Source: Novosphingobium mathurense (lineage in GTDB: Bacteria; Pseudomonadota; Alphaproteobacteria; Sphingomonadales; Sphingomonadaceae). From it: 64,000 nt of DNA. The DNA lies in contig NZ_FVZE01000002.1 in the NCBI RefSeq assembly GCF_900168325.1, positions 434,001-498,000 of the forward strand, written 5' to 3'. The notes below the pieces were generated by a model that had not been told where the DNA came from, searched no databases, and saw only the letters and a program-made list of their open reading frames with translations. A program made the translations under genes and the position numbers. This document shows, piece by piece, positions 17,178-25,994 of the stretch (position 1 is its first letter; each line of letters opens with the position of its first letter).

Positions 17178-18475
17178 CGACGGCCTCCTGCGACCGCTCT
17201 GCCGATTTCGATCCCGGCGTCACGCATCGAGGCGAGGCGATAGCGCAGGGTCCGTTCGGAGATGCCGAGTTCGCGGGCTGCACGCACCCGGCTGCCGCCG
17301 CATGCCTCGAGCGTCTCGACGATGGCGCGGGCCTCCGAGATCTGCACGATCGAGGAGAGCTTGCGCGGCGTCTCCGCCTCTTCAACCTGCGGTTCGGCAA
17401 CAGTGACGCCGAAACCGGTGGCCGTGACGGGCGACTGGATCAGTCGGGCCGGGCTGTCGAACACGATGTGATCGGGCGTGATCACGTCGTTGCCGTGGGC
17501 CAGGAGCAGCGCGCGGCGGATGACGTTCTCCAGCTCGCGGACGTTGCCGGGCCAGGAGTGCAGCTTGAGCATCGCGATCGCAGCTTCGTTCGGGCAGGGC
17601 ACCCTGGTCGGGTCCGGCGCGTGGCGCAGCGCCATCGCGAAGGCGAGCGGGGCGATGTCGTCGGCGCGCTCGCGCAGTGGGCGCAGCGTCAACGGGAACA
17701 CGTTGAGGCGGTAGTAAAGGTCGGCGCGGAACCGGCCTTCAGCCACTTCGGTCGGCAGGTCGCGGTTGGCGCAGGCAATGATGCGTACGTCGACCTTGAT
17801 CGCCTTGGTCGAGCCGATCGGCACGACTTCCTGTTCCTGCAGGGCGCGCAGCAGCTTGGCCTGGAGCTGAAGCGGCATCTCGGCGATTTCGTCCAGCAGC
17901 AGGGTGCCGCCGTCCGCCGCGCGGATGAAGCCTTCGCTCGCTTGGGTCGCGCCGGTGAAGGCGCCCTTCTGGTGGCCGAACAGCATCGCCTCGAGCATCG
18001 TCTCGGGCATCGCGGCGCAGTTGACCGCGATGAACGGGCCGTCGCGGCGCGAGCTGCGGGCGTGAATGAAGCGGCTCAGGACTTCCTTGCCGGTTCCGGT
18101 CGGGCCGTTGATCAGCACCGGAATGTCGCTGTTGGCCAGACGGTCGGCGAGAGCGAAGACCGAAAGGCTTTCCGGATCCGCTGCGATCGGCTCGTCTGCG
18201 CCAGCCATGGCTGCGAGCAGCATGGCAAGCGAGGCTTCGCTGACCGGATCGACGTAGGTCATCGCGATCTGCGATGCGCCCTTGCGGCCGAATGCCGGCG
18301 CGGTGCCGCGTGAAAGTTGAACCGAGCGTGTGCGCGGGCGGGAAGGAGTCTCGTCCGCAGCGTCACGTAAATCGATTGCACTAAGATCGAGGAGTGAAGT
18401 GGCAATTGCCGTTCCACGATCTGCCAGCGGCGCGTGCCGCCGGCTGAATTTCGAGTCGAAATTCAACCCGCCCAT
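17174..18475 (-). CDS. Sigma-54-dependent activator of flagellar genes (no receiver domain)
   Basis: A 433-residue bacterial enhancer-binding protein. The AAA+ domain has Walker A GPTGTGKE (124-131), the sigma-54 contact loop GAFTGA (171-176), Walker B TLLLDEIAEM (191-200) and later SWPGNVRELENVIRRA. The C terminus is a Fis-type helix-turn-helix (RAARELGISERTLRYRLASM). The first 95 residues contain no recognisable receiver or GAF domain. It corresponds functionally to FlbD/FleQ/FlrC-like regulators, but the exact orthologue is unclear. It heads the fliE-J unit and is the obvious activator for the sigma-54 promoters in this window. GGGGA lies nine bases before the ATG. Confidence 0.92.
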   Translation of the reverse strand: MGGLNFDSKFSRRHAPLADRGTAIATSLLDLSAIDLRDAADETPSRPRTRSVQLSRGTAPAFGRKGASQIAMTYVDPVSEASLAMLLAAMAGADEPIAADPESLSVFALADRLANSDIPVLINGPTGTGKEVLSRFIHARSSRRDGPFIAVNCAAMPETMLEAMLFGHQKGAFTGATQASEGFIRAADGGTLLLDEIAEMPLQLQAKLLRALQEQEVVPIGSTKAIKVDVRIIACANRDLPTEVAEGRFRADLYYRLNVFPLTLRPLRERADDIAPLAFAMALRHAPDPTRVPCPNEAAIAMLKLHSWPGNVRELENVIRRALLLAHGNDVITPDHIVFDSPARLIQSPVTATGFGVTVAEPQVEEAETPRKLSSIVQISEARAIVETLEACGGSRVRAARELGISERTLRYRLASMRDAGIEIGRAVAGGRR

Positions 18476-18632
18476 GTCTCGATGTCCCCCGTAGTATTAA
18501 CCAATCTCCACGGCCGTTTATGCGGGCGATTCAGTTAAAAATTCGGAAAATTTTACACTCGGGATTCGGCGAAGTTTGACGTGATTCTGCGGGTTTATAG
18601 GTGGGCCGGTAACCTTTTTTTGCCGGGGCGGC

Positions 18633-18659
18633 TTAATTTTGCCGCCAGCTTGCCGGTCT
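18633..18659 (+). promoter_or_regulatory. Candidate sigma-28 (FliA) promoter of fliC
   Basis: TTAA at 18633-18636 is followed after 15 bases by GCCGGTCT (18652-18659). Spacing is identical to the sites before flgM and fliD, although the -10 shares only GCCG plus T/C positions with them. The implied +1 near 18667 leaves a leader of about 67 bases, with GGAG eight bases before the fliC ATG. Three TTGCCG words (18620, 18640, 18651) overlap the region. Confidence 0.45.
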
Positions 18660-18733
18660 TCCCTTTGGCAGCGGAGCCGGATGGGCCGGCGAAGCTGATC
18701 CGGAACTCGGGACATTCAACGGGAGCTACCTAA

Positions 18734-19558
18734 ATGTCTGTTATCAATACCAACATCAGCGCGATTCGGGCCACCAATGCCTCGAACTCGGCAAGCAAGA
18801 TGCTCAGCACCTCGATGGAACGCCTGTCGACCGGCAAGCGCATCAACTCCGCCAAGGACGACGCCGCGGGTCTCGCCATTTCGACCTCGATGACCTCGCA
18901 GATCAAGGGCATGAGCCAGGGCATCCGTAACGCCAACGACGGTATCTCGATGGCGCAGACCGCTGAAGGCGGCCTGTCGGAAGTCACCAACATGCTGCAG
19001 CGCGTCCGCGAGCTGACCGTTCAGGCTTCGAACGGCACCTACTCGGCCGATGACCGCACGCGTATGAAGACCGAAGTTACGCAGCTTCAGTCGCAGATCA
19101 CCGACGTTCTCGACAACTCCGAGTTCAACGGCAACAAGCTGTTCGACGGCACTGCCGGCACCGCTGGCGTGGTCAAGATCCAGGTTGGCGCCAATGCCAC
19201 GGATACGATCGACATGACCTTCAGCAACGTGAAGGGCGGCACCGGCATGACCGCGGCCCTGGCCGTCGACCCGACCGCGCTCGCCGCCGGTGACCTTGCC
19301 AGCCTCGACACCGCGCTGGACGAAGTCTCGACTGTTCGCGCCAACCTTGGTGCTTCGCAGAACCGCCTCGAATCGGCCGTCAACACGATGACTGCCAACG
19401 TGACGAACCTTTCGGACGCACGTTCGCGTATCGAAGACGCCGACTATTCCTCGGAAACCACCGCGATGGCGAAGTCGCAGATCCTTTCGCAGGCTTCGAC
19501 CGCGATGCTCGCCCAGGCGAACCAGAGCCAGCAGAGCGTGCTCTCGCTGCTCCGCTAA
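18734..19558 (+). CDS. fliC: Flagellin FliC
   Basis: A 274-residue flagellin beginning [20 protein letters not shown] and ending in the canonical [14 protein letters not shown]. It contains the conserved N-terminal block ([19 protein letters not shown]) and C-terminal block, with only about 70 residues between them. It therefore consists of the D0/D1 core with almost no exposed D2/D3 domains. Export needs FliS, encoded in the same locus. A strong hairpin follows. The gene is monocistronic and divergent from the activator gene; GGGAG precedes the ATG. Confidence 0.97.
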   Translation: MSVINTNISAIRATNASNSASKMLSTSMERLSTGKRINSAKDDAAGLAISTSMTSQIKGMSQGIRNANDGISMAQTAEGGLSEVTNMLQRVRELTVQASNGTYSADDRTRMKTEVTQLQSQITDVLDNSEFNGNKLFDGTAGTAGVVKIQVGANATDTIDMTFSNVKGGTGMTAALAVDPTALAAGDLASLDTALDEVSTVRANLGASQNRLESAVNTMTANVTNLSDARSRIEDADYSSETTAMAKSQILSQASTAMLAQANQSQQSVLSLLR

Positions 19559-19596
19559 TCAGCGGCAAGTAACCAATAGCCTGCATTCAGCAGGCT

Positions 19597-19633
19597 AGAG
19601 CCCCGACGGTTCTCCCCAGTCCGTCGGGGCTCT
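19597..19633 (+). terminator. Terminator hairpin of fliC
   Basis: A perfect 13-bp stem (AGAGCCCCGACGG / CCGTCGGGGCTCT) with an 11-base loop lies 39 bases after the fliC stop. It is followed by a pyrimidine-rich CTCTCCTTG rather than a pure U-run. A further perfect hairpin (GCCCGCGC-TGT-GCGCGGGC) follows at 19640-19658. Confidence 0.75.
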
Positions 19634-20502
19634 CTCCTTGCCCGCGCTGTGCGCGGGCTGAAGTGATTCGTGCCGTTACCGAAAGTGACGATCTCTTCCC
19701 CGCCGGGCGATTCGCGACAGGGTTGACGGCGAATCGGAGGGGAGCGACCCCGTGCAGGCACACTTCGCGCTGCCGCATGCACTCTACGTGAATGCCCTGT
19801 GCCATGATTGATGCGCATGGGATCATCTTTCGACGGCTTCTGGATGCGCTGCGCTTGGCTGACGGTCCTGGCGGCACTGTCCGCCCGTTCCCCATGTTCC
19901 CCTAAGGTCGATGCCCTGATGCGATGACGTCAGGCTTTTGCGGTTTCGTGACGCGCGGGATGGGCGCGGCATGGCAGAGGCGATGCCGTCAGGTCACACA
20001 CATCCCACGTCACCTTCGCCTGCCGTTCTGGATGGGTTTGTCGTAGCCTTGGGCGCTATGGTGCAAGCGCCCGTATCTTCGGGCAAGGCTGGAAGTCCGG
20101 CGCGCGCGATGAAATGCGCGCGGACCCGGGGACTGCCATCCGATCAACCTCTCCCCACGCGATTGCACCTGTCTGCCAGGCGCAAGGAAAGGCCCGCTCG
20201 CGCGTGGGCTGGATTGGCGCACATGGGGAATGCGGCAATCCGACTCAGGCGTGAACGGGCCGAAAAGGCGATTGGAGATCCGGGCTACGGAGTTTGGAGA
20301 CTGGTTGCCCGAGGGGGTGCGATGGCTTGGCGTTCCGGACCGCCGGGTGGCGGTCCGTCTCTTGCGCATTCTCTGATTATGTAAGGGTGAGACGTTGATA
20401 GGTGGATGGGAGGCGGGAACGCGGAGGTGAAGGCATGGGTCCTTCACCTCACGGGCCGACGATTGGAGATCGGGGGTTTGGCCCGATTCGCGTCCCGCCC
20501 GA
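19634..20502. other. Long gene-poor interval between fliC and motB
   Basis: About 870 bases without a convincing protein gene; the open frames present have unlikely composition. It contains a second hairpin after fliC (19640-19658) and a structured stretch at 20051-20167. In that stretch GGTGCAA (20060-20066) can pair with TTGCACC (20161-20167), enclosing a GCCCG/CGGGC hairpin (20069-20084) and a GTCCG-CGCGC stem-loop (about 20095-20122). An alternative GGGCGCT/AGCGCCC hairpin (20051-20072) competes with these. A 9-bp hairpin follows at 20336-20357. No tRNA or known riboswitch family could be recognised. Confidence 0.4.
20336..20357. terminator. Intergenic 9-bp hairpin, possible terminator
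   Basis: A perfect stem CGGACCGCC / GGCGGTCCG closes on the tetraloop GGGT. On the plus strand it is followed by TCTCTTGCGCATTCTCTG, pyrimidine-rich but without a continuous U-run. It might end a transcript starting in the structured interval or isolate motAB from fliC. Confidence 0.4.
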
Positions 20503-20523
20503 GACTGAGCGCGGGGCTCAGTC
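20503..20523 (-). terminator. Hairpin at the end of motB
   Basis: An 8-bp stem GACTGAGC / GCTCAGTC with a five-base loop spans the motB stop codon. No U-run follows on the minus strand. It is a plausible weak terminator or 3' protecting hairpin for the motA-motB message. Confidence 0.4.
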
Positions 20524-21357
20524 CAGGAGAGTGATCGAAATGCGGCGGTTGCGGGGGTCCTGCGGATTGTCCGGTATGAGCAATTCCTTGTCGGCGACGC
20601 CCTCGATTCGCTTGAAGCGGTCTTCGGCGATGCCGTCGCGCATCAGTGCCTGGCGGGTGGCTTCGGCGCGCCCGGCCGAGAGTGACCAGTTGTTGCCGTA
20701 AGTGCCCGACCTGTAGGGCAGGGCGTCAGTATGGCCGCGCAGCGTCAACTGGCCGCCGTCAGAGCCCACCGCGTCCGCAATCGCCGAGATCAGCTCGACC
20801 GCGTCCGGCGTCAGCACGGTTGTGCCGAGGCGGAACATCGAGAAGTCGGCATCGTCGACGAGGTCGATGCGCACGCCGATCGAAGTGTCGACGAGGCGGA
20901 CCTGCTTGGCCAGCTTGCGCAGCCGTTCGGTCGACCGCAACTTTTCCTCGACCGACTGCTTGGCGCGCGTCGAGCGTTTGATCTTGCTGCCGCCTTCCTT
21001 TGGTCCGCCCGTTGCATCGCGGGGGATGGTCATCGCCTTGGTACCGGTCTGGCCCATGGCATGCGGATAGTTGTCGACATCGGTCAGCGAGGAACCGCCA
21101 AGCAGGCCGTTGTTCGAACCGGCCGAGGATTCCTTGGTCTTGACCAGGGTTGGCGTGAAATAATCGGCAATGCCCTTGCGCTGCTTCTCGGTCGTGGCGC
21201 CCAGGATCCAGAGCAGGAGGAAGAAGGCCATCATCGCGGTCACGAAGTCGGCGTAGGCGACTTTCCAGGCGCCGCCGTGGTGACCGCCTTCCACCACCGT
21301 GATCTTCTTGACGATGATCGGCGGCGGCAGCTCGTTCTTGCCTCGCTTGGTGGCCAC
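20518..21357 (-). CDS. motB: Flagellar motor stator protein MotB
   Basis: A 279-residue stator subunit. A single membrane helix near residues 33-52 contains the proton-carrying Asp (KVAYADFVTAMMAFFLLLWI). The periplasmic OmpA-like peptidoglycan-binding domain occupies the C-terminal 130 residues (TLRGHTDALPYRSG, then RRISITLL). The N-terminal cytosolic part (about 30 residues) resembles other alphaproteobacterial MotB proteins. The start is a GTG at 21357, one base after the motA stop. Confidence 0.95.
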   Translation of the reverse strand: MATKRGKNELPPPIIVKKITVVEGGHHGGAWKVAYADFVTAMMAFFLLLWILGATTEKQRKGIADYFTPTLVKTKESSAGSNNGLLGGSSLTDVDNYPHAMGQTGTKAMTIPRDATGGPKEGGSKIKRSTRAKQSVEEKLRSTERLRKLAKQVRLVDTSIGVRIDLVDDADFSMFRLGTTVLTPDAVELISAIADAVGSDGGQLTLRGHTDALPYRSGTYGNNWSLSAGRAEATRQALMRDGIAEDRFKRIEGVADKELLIPDNPQDPRNRRISITLLD

Positions 21358-21358
21358 G

Positions 21359-22222
21359 TCAGCGTCCCCTCATCGCGTCGAGAAGTTCGGACAGGCCGGG
21401 TCGGAAGGAGTGGCCGAGACCCGAGCGGGCCGATTCCACGACCAGCGGCTGCGGCCACCCGTGAAGGCTGGCGATGACCACCTGCTTGACCGCGTGGAAG
21501 ATCTGTTCGTCTTCCTCGATCACCTGCTTGAGGCGTCCGGCCATCGGCGCAACGATGCCGTAGGCGAGCAACACGCCCATGAAGGTGCCGACAAGCGCGG
21601 AGCCGATCATGCCGCCAAGCACCGAGGGCGGCTCGTCGATCGAGCCCATGGTCTTCACCACGCCGAGAACGGCGGCGACGATGCCCAGTGCGGGCAGCGA
21701 GTCAGCGAGGGTCTGCAGCGCGTGCTGCGGTTCGTGCAACTCGTGGAAGTGCGTCTTCATGGCGTTGTCCATGACGTCTTCGACCGCATGGACTTCCAGC
21801 GTGCCCGAGGAGACCACGATCAGCGTCAGGGTGTCGCAGATCAGGTGGACGAGTGCGTCGTTGGCCAGCAGCCGCGGGAACTCGGCGAAGAGCGAGGACG
21901 ACTTGGGCTCGTTGACGTGGCTTTCGAGCGCTACCGGGCCTTCGGTGCGCAGGATCTTCATCAGGCGCGTGGTCAGGATGATCGCGTCGATGTGGTCCTG
22001 CTTGTTATGCTTGGGCCCCTTGAAGACCTTGGCCATGCCGCTGCCGAGCGCCTTGAGCTGGTGCATCGAGTTGCCGGTCACGATGGCGCCCACAGCGGCG
22101 CCGCCGATAATCAGCATCTCGTGCGGGATCGCGTGCATGACCGGACCCAGCGCGCCGCCGGTTAGGGCGAAGCCGCCGAATACCATGACCAGCAAGATCA
22201 CGACGCCGACGATTGCAAACAT
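21359..22222 (-). CDS. motA: Flagellar motor stator protein MotA
   Basis: A 287-residue MotA with four hydrophobic segments. The N terminus (MFAIVGVVILLVMVFGGFAL) is the first helix, EMLIIGGAAVGAIVTG the second, and the third and fourth helices lie around 165-230 (GIVAAVLGVVKTMGS and ALVGTFMGVLLAYGIVAP). The large cytosolic loop between helices 2 and 3 touches FliG. AGGGGGA precedes the ATG by nine bases. It follows flgL but a hairpin intervenes. Confidence 0.95.
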   Translation of the reverse strand: MFAIVGVVILLVMVFGGFALTGGALGPVMHAIPHEMLIIGGAAVGAIVTGNSMHQLKALGSGMAKVFKGPKHNKQDHIDAIILTTRLMKILRTEGPVALESHVNEPKSSSLFAEFPRLLANDALVHLICDTLTLIVVSSGTLEVHAVEDVMDNAMKTHFHELHEPQHALQTLADSLPALGIVAAVLGVVKTMGSIDEPPSVLGGMIGSALVGTFMGVLLAYGIVAPMAGRLKQVIEEDEQIFHAVKQVVIASLHGWPQPLVVESARSGLGHSFRPGLSELLDAMRGR

Positions 22223-22250
22223 GGTTAAAAGTCCCCCTGGAAAGTATGCG

Positions 22251-22275
22251 CCCGGTCCCGTCCCCCGGGACCGGG
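22251..22275 (-). terminator. Hairpin between flgL and motA
   Basis: A perfect 9-bp GC-rich stem (CCCGGTCCC / GGGACCGGG) with a seven-base loop occupies the 60-base gap. There is no U-run downstream. It probably ends or attenuates the flgB-L message, or protects its 3' end, before motA. Confidence 0.55.
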
Positions 22276-22282
22276 AAAAGCG

Positions 22283-23203
22283 TCAGCCCAACTTGTTGAA
22301 CAGCGAAAGGTTGGCGAGCTTGGTGAAGCTGGCCTGGCTGGCTTCCAGTACCAGCAGCGCTTCCTGCAGCGAGGCTGCGGTGGAGGCGATGTCGGTCGAG
22401 CCGATTTCAGTCTCTTCGGTCGAGCGAAGCTGCGAAAGGTTGGTGCGGCGATCTGACGTCAGTTCGATCCAGGCCATGCGCGTGCCGACGACGGTCTGCC
22501 CGGTCGTCATCGCATCCAGCCCGGCCTTGAGCGCATCCAGTCCGTCGCGGGCGGCACCGGCCGGGTCGGCCGCCGCGCCTTGCAGGGCCGCACCGAGATC
22601 CTTGACCACCGACAGCAGGTCGGTCGGCGTGCCGTTCACCGTGAAGCTGAGGAATTCCGGACCGGTCAGCGAGCGCGAGACTGTCTGGCCTTCGCCAAGC
22701 GACAGGCTGCCTGAGCTGGCGGTGCCGACGTAGACGGGATTGCCGGCGCCATCGACCGAATAGGCATCGCCTGCGCTTTCGCCGCCGAACAGGGCATGGC
22801 CGTTCGAATCGCGAGCATTGGCGAGGTTCATCAGGGTCGAGTAGATCGAGTCCAGTTCGCGACCGATCGCGGCGCGCTGGGCGTCGTTGCTCGTTCCGCT
22901 GGCGGCCTGTGTGGCGAGTTCCTGCGCTCGGACGAGGGCCGTCGACATGTCCTTGATCGCGGCATCCGCCAGCGTCAGGTCGGCGTTCACCCGCTGTGAG
23001 TTCGACTTGTCGATGTTCGACAGCGATTCGAGGCGGGACAAAGAGCGCAGGCGCGACGCGGCGACCGGATCGTCGGACGAGCGCGCGAGCTTCTTGCCGC
23101 TGGAAAGCTGTGCCTGCAGCGTTTCGGTCTGGGCGCGCAAGTCCTGCAGATTGCTGCGGGACCGCTCGAAGAAGGCGCTGGTGCTGGTGGATACGATCGC
23201 CAT
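22283..23203 (-). CDS. flgL: Hook-filament junction protein FlgL (HAP3)
   Basis: A 306-residue flagellin-like hook-associated protein. The N-terminal conserved block includes TLQAQLSSGKKLARSSDDPV and the C terminus ends with LLVLEASQASFTKLANLSLF. It links FlgK to the filament. Last gene of the flgB-to-flgL operon; it starts 7 bases after the flgK stop. Confidence 0.95.
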   Translation of the reverse strand: MAIVSTSTSAFFERSRSNLQDLRAQTETLQAQLSSGKKLARSSDDPVAASRLRSLSRLESLSNIDKSNSQRVNADLTLADAAIKDMSTALVRAQELATQAASGTSNDAQRAAIGRELDSIYSTLMNLANARDSNGHALFGGESAGDAYSVDGAGNPVYVGTASSGSLSLGEGQTVSRSLTGPEFLSFTVNGTPTDLLSVVKDLGAALQGAAADPAGAARDGLDALKAGLDAMTTGQTVVGTRMAWIELTSDRRTNLSQLRSTEETEIGSTDIASTAASLQEALLVLEASQASFTKLANLSLFNKLG

Positions 23204-23210
23204 GTCAGTC

Positions 23211-24548
23211 TCACCTGATGTTCAGGATGGAAGAGAAGATGTCGCTCGCCACCTGCATGACGCGACCGTTGGCCTGGAAGGCCTGCTGGTAGCGCACGAG
23301 GCTGACTGCTTCTTCGTCGAGGTTTACGCCGGTCTGCGCCTGGAGTGCGACCTTGGCAGTGCTGGCGATGGAATTGAGCGCGTCGCTGGTGACCTTGCGG
23401 CCGGCGACGGAACTGGAGATCGTGAAAAGCAACGTGTCCATGTCGCTCGCCGGATCGGCGCTTGCGAGGTCTTTGCGCATCTGCACGAGGTTGGCGGGAT
23501 CGCGGCTGTTTGCACCGGCGCCAGACGAAGCCGTCGCAATGGCGCTGCCGTTGCTGGCGATCATGGCGATGTCGCCCGCGCCCGTGCCCGAAAAGATCGG
23601 CTGGCCGGTATTGCCGTTGAGGTCGACACCGTTCGCCTGCGCGGTGTTGACGACGTTGATGATCTTGCCGGCGACAGCATCGAGCTGGCCGCGCGTGCTG
23701 GAAAGCTGGGTCAGCGCCTGGCTCTTGCCGGCGAGCGAACCCGAACTGATCGCGGCGGCATTGCCATCGAGCGTAAAGGAGATCGTGCCGTCCGCAGCGG
23801 TCGCCATGGCCAGCGTCGAGGCAGCGCCGCCGGAGACCATCGTCTGACCGGCAGTGCCGCCGATGGTGACGGTGACGGTCTTGTCGGCATTATAGGTGGT
23901 GTCGACGTTGGCGTACTTGCTCATCTGCTCGAGCAGCGAGTCGCGCTGGTCGAGCAGGGTGGTCTGGTCGCTCGACGCATCCGAGGCGCGCGCCAGGCGC
24001 AAGTTCACGCGGGCGAGTTCGCCAGCGATGCGATTGACTTCGTCGACGCCGCTGCCGGCCTCGAACTGCAGGCCCTTGGCAGCCGCGTCGAGGCTCGACG
24101 ATGCGACGTTGAACGTCTCGGACATCGTGCGCGCCTGTTCCAGAACAGCGGCGCGCAGCGAACCGTCGGTGGGATCCGAAGCGAGTTGCTGCAGGCTGCC
24201 TTCGAAGGCGACGATGGAATCGTACACGCCGGTCTGCTCGACGGCGCTCTCGATATTTTCCAGGCCCTGGACCTCCGCGGCGGCGCGCGAAGCGTCGGCG
24301 CCGGTGCGGCGCACTTCTGCCTGGCGGAAGATGTCGGCATTGCGCACCACGCCATTGACCCGCACACCTGCCAGATTGACCTGCGCCGGAGCCGAACCGA
24401 CCGAGTTCGCACCCAGTTCGGCCACGCTGACCGTGCGCCGGACATATCCTTCCGACGACGCGTTGGCGATGTTCTGCGCGGTCAGGTCCAGAGCGGTGCG
24501 GGCGGCCGCGGCACCGGACTTGGCAATCGAGAGAAGGTCTGAGGCCAT
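23211..24548 (-). CDS. flgK: Hook-filament junction protein FlgK (HAP1)
   Basis: A 445-residue HAP1. The N-terminal rod/hook-type signature (AARTALDLTAQNIANASSEG) and the C-terminal helix (EEAVSLVRYQQAFQANGRVM) are intact. Length is at the short end for FlgK, reflecting a reduced middle domain. It follows flgJ by three bases. Confidence 0.95.
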   Translation of the reverse strand: MASDLLSIAKSGAAAARTALDLTAQNIANASSEGYVRRTVSVAELGANSVGSAPAQVNLAGVRVNGVVRNADIFRQAEVRRTGADASRAAAEVQGLENIESAVEQTGVYDSIVAFEGSLQQLASDPTDGSLRAAVLEQARTMSETFNVASSSLDAAAKGLQFEAGSGVDEVNRIAGELARVNLRLARASDASSDQTTLLDQRDSLLEQMSKYANVDTTYNADKTVTVTIGGTAGQTMVSGGAASTLAMATAADGTISFTLDGNAAAISSGSLAGKSQALTQLSSTRGQLDAVAGKIINVVNTAQANGVDLNGNTGQPIFSGTGAGDIAMIASNGSAIATASSGAGANSRDPANLVQMRKDLASADPASDMDTLLFTISSSVAGRKVTSDALNSIASTAKVALQAQTGVNLDEEAVSLVRYQQAFQANGRVMQVASDIFSSILNIR

Positions 24549-24551
24549 GGC

Positions 24552-24887
24552 TTACCCTTGCGCCTTTGCTTGCGTCGCGTTTTCGCCGGCAGGTGCGGTT
24601 TCGGCAGGAAGGAAGCGCGCCATCTGCGCTTCGATGATCGAGGCCATGCCGAGCGTGCCGGTATCGGCCGCGACGTCGGCGAAGTGTTCGTCCTGAAGCT
24701 GCCGGAAGGTATCCATCGCCTGGCTGCCGAACACGTCCTCGCCGCCGAAGTCGGTCTTGCGGGCGGCGGCCAGCATCTGGCGCACGAAGATCGCTTCGAA
24801 CTGCTTGGCGGTGGCGTGCAGCTTCTCGCGGTCGCTGCTCTGCGCCTTGACGTTCAGACCCGGCGTGGATGGGAGGATGACACTCAT
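24552..24887 (-). CDS. flgJ: FlgJ-like rod-capping protein, N-terminal domain only
   Basis: A 111-residue protein matching only the rod-binding half of FlgJ (LHATAKQFEAIFVRQMLAAA, then AMDTFRQLQDEHFAD). The C-terminal glucosaminidase/muramidase half seen in E. coli FlgJ is absent, as in many alphaproteobacteria; the transglycosylase gene at 33.0 kb is the likely substitute. The ATG overlaps the flgI stop (ATGA). Confidence 0.88.
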   Translation of the reverse strand: MSVILPSTPGLNVKAQSSDREKLHATAKQFEAIFVRQMLAAARKTDFGGEDVFGSQAMDTFRQLQDEHFADVAADTGTLGMASIIEAQMARFLPAETAPAGENATQAKAQG

Positions 24888-25984
24888 ATCACCACCATCT
24901 CCGCCTTGAGCGCGCCGGCCTGCTTGAGCGCCTCGAGGATCGCCACGAGGTCGGACGGAGTGACGCCCAGCATGTTGAGGGCATCGACCACCGAGGACAG
25001 CGAAGCACCCGGCTTGAACATCGCGACCGAGCGCTTTTCCTCGTCGGTCGTGATCGTGCTGTTCTGCTCGACGGCGGTCTGGCCGCGGCTGAACGGAGCC
25101 GGCTGGACGACGGTCGGGTCCTCGTCGACGCGCACGGTCAGCTTGCCGTGGCTGATCGCGGCAGGCGAGAGGCGCACGGCGTTGTTGATCACGACGGTGC
25201 CGGTGCGGCTGTTGACGATGACGCGCGCGGCGGTTTCGGCCGGTTCGATCTCGATCATCTCGATCGCGGCCATGACGCTGGCGCGGGTGTCGGACTGGGG
25301 CGGCAGGCGCAGGGCGAGGGTGACGCCGTCCTCAACCGAGGCGGTGCCGGGCATGCGGCGGTTGATCGCGTCGCGCACGCGCGAGGCGGTCAGGAAGTCC
25401 GCGTTGAACAGGTTCCAGCGCAGCAGGGGATCGCTGTCGAAGCCGGTGGCGACCGCGCGTTCCACGCTGGCGCCGTCGGCGATGCGGCCCACGGTCGGGA
25501 TGTTGACGGTAACGTTCGAGCCGTCCTTGCCCGAGATGCCGAGCCCGCCGACCGCCAGGTTGCCCTGGGCCATGGCGTAGATCTGGCCGTCCGCACCATA
25601 GAGCGGGGTCATGATCAGTGCGCCGCCGCGCAGCGACTTGGCCTTGCCGATCGTCGAGACGGTCACGTCGATGCGCTGGCCCGGCTTGGCGAAGGCAGGC
25701 AGGTCGGCGGTGATCATCACCGCGGCTGCGTTCTTGAGGCCCGGCGAAACTCCCGGCGGCAGGGTCAGGCCCATGCGGCCCGAAACGCCCTTCATCGCCT
25801 GGGTCAGGTATTCGAGGTTGTCGTCGCCGGTGCCGGGCAGGCCGACGACGATGCCGTAGCCGGTCAGCTGGTTGGAGCGCACGCCCTGGAACTGGCCGAG
25901 GTCGCGCACGCGCTCTGCGCTGGCGACGCCCGGGGTCAGCGCAGTCATTGCGGCGGCGAGGACGAGCAGGATTTTGCGGATCAT
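24884..25984 (-). CDS. flgI: Flagellar P-ring protein FlgI
   Basis: A 366-residue periplasmic protein with an N-terminal signal peptide (MIRKILLVLAAAMTALTPGV, cut near ASA-ER). FlgI signatures run throughout, including RVRDLGQFQGVRSNQLTGYG and LVGLPGTGDD-like spacing. It forms the P ring in the peptidoglycan layer around the rod. Length is normal for the family. It lies between flgH and flgJ. Confidence 0.95.
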   Translation of the reverse strand: MIRKILLVLAAAMTALTPGVASAERVRDLGQFQGVRSNQLTGYGIVVGLPGTGDDNLEYLTQAMKGVSGRMGLTLPPGVSPGLKNAAAVMITADLPAFAKPGQRIDVTVSTIGKAKSLRGGALIMTPLYGADGQIYAMAQGNLAVGGLGISGKDGSNVTVNIPTVGRIADGASVERAVATGFDSDPLLRWNLFNADFLTASRVRDAINRRMPGTASVEDGVTLALRLPPQSDTRASVMAAIEMIEIEPAETAARVIVNSRTGTVVINNAVRLSPAAISHGKLTVRVDEDPTVVQPAPFSRGQTAVEQNSTITTDEEKRSVAMFKPGASLSSVVDALNMLGVTPSDLVAILEALKQAGALKAEMVVI

Positions 25985-25994
25985 CTCGGCCTCC

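Noticed and set aside
17191..17206. Possible sigma-54 site before fliE (CGGCAGAGCGGTCGC, minus strand)
   Set aside because: Spacing is right but both core elements deviate (CGGCAG, TCGC), far from the near-perfect sites at flgB, flgA and 32953.
20088..20100. GGCTGGAAGTCCGG resembling the GAGGAAAGTCCGG box of RNase P RNA
   Set aside because: Only part of one conserved box matches; the distal box with ACAGAA and the long P4 pairing could not be found, so rnpB is not supported.
19938..20447. Two open frames (148 and 145 codons, opposite strands) in the fliC-motB gap
   Set aside because: Low-complexity basic products without family resemblance, no ribosome sites, and the DNA shows paired stems more consistent with non-coding function.
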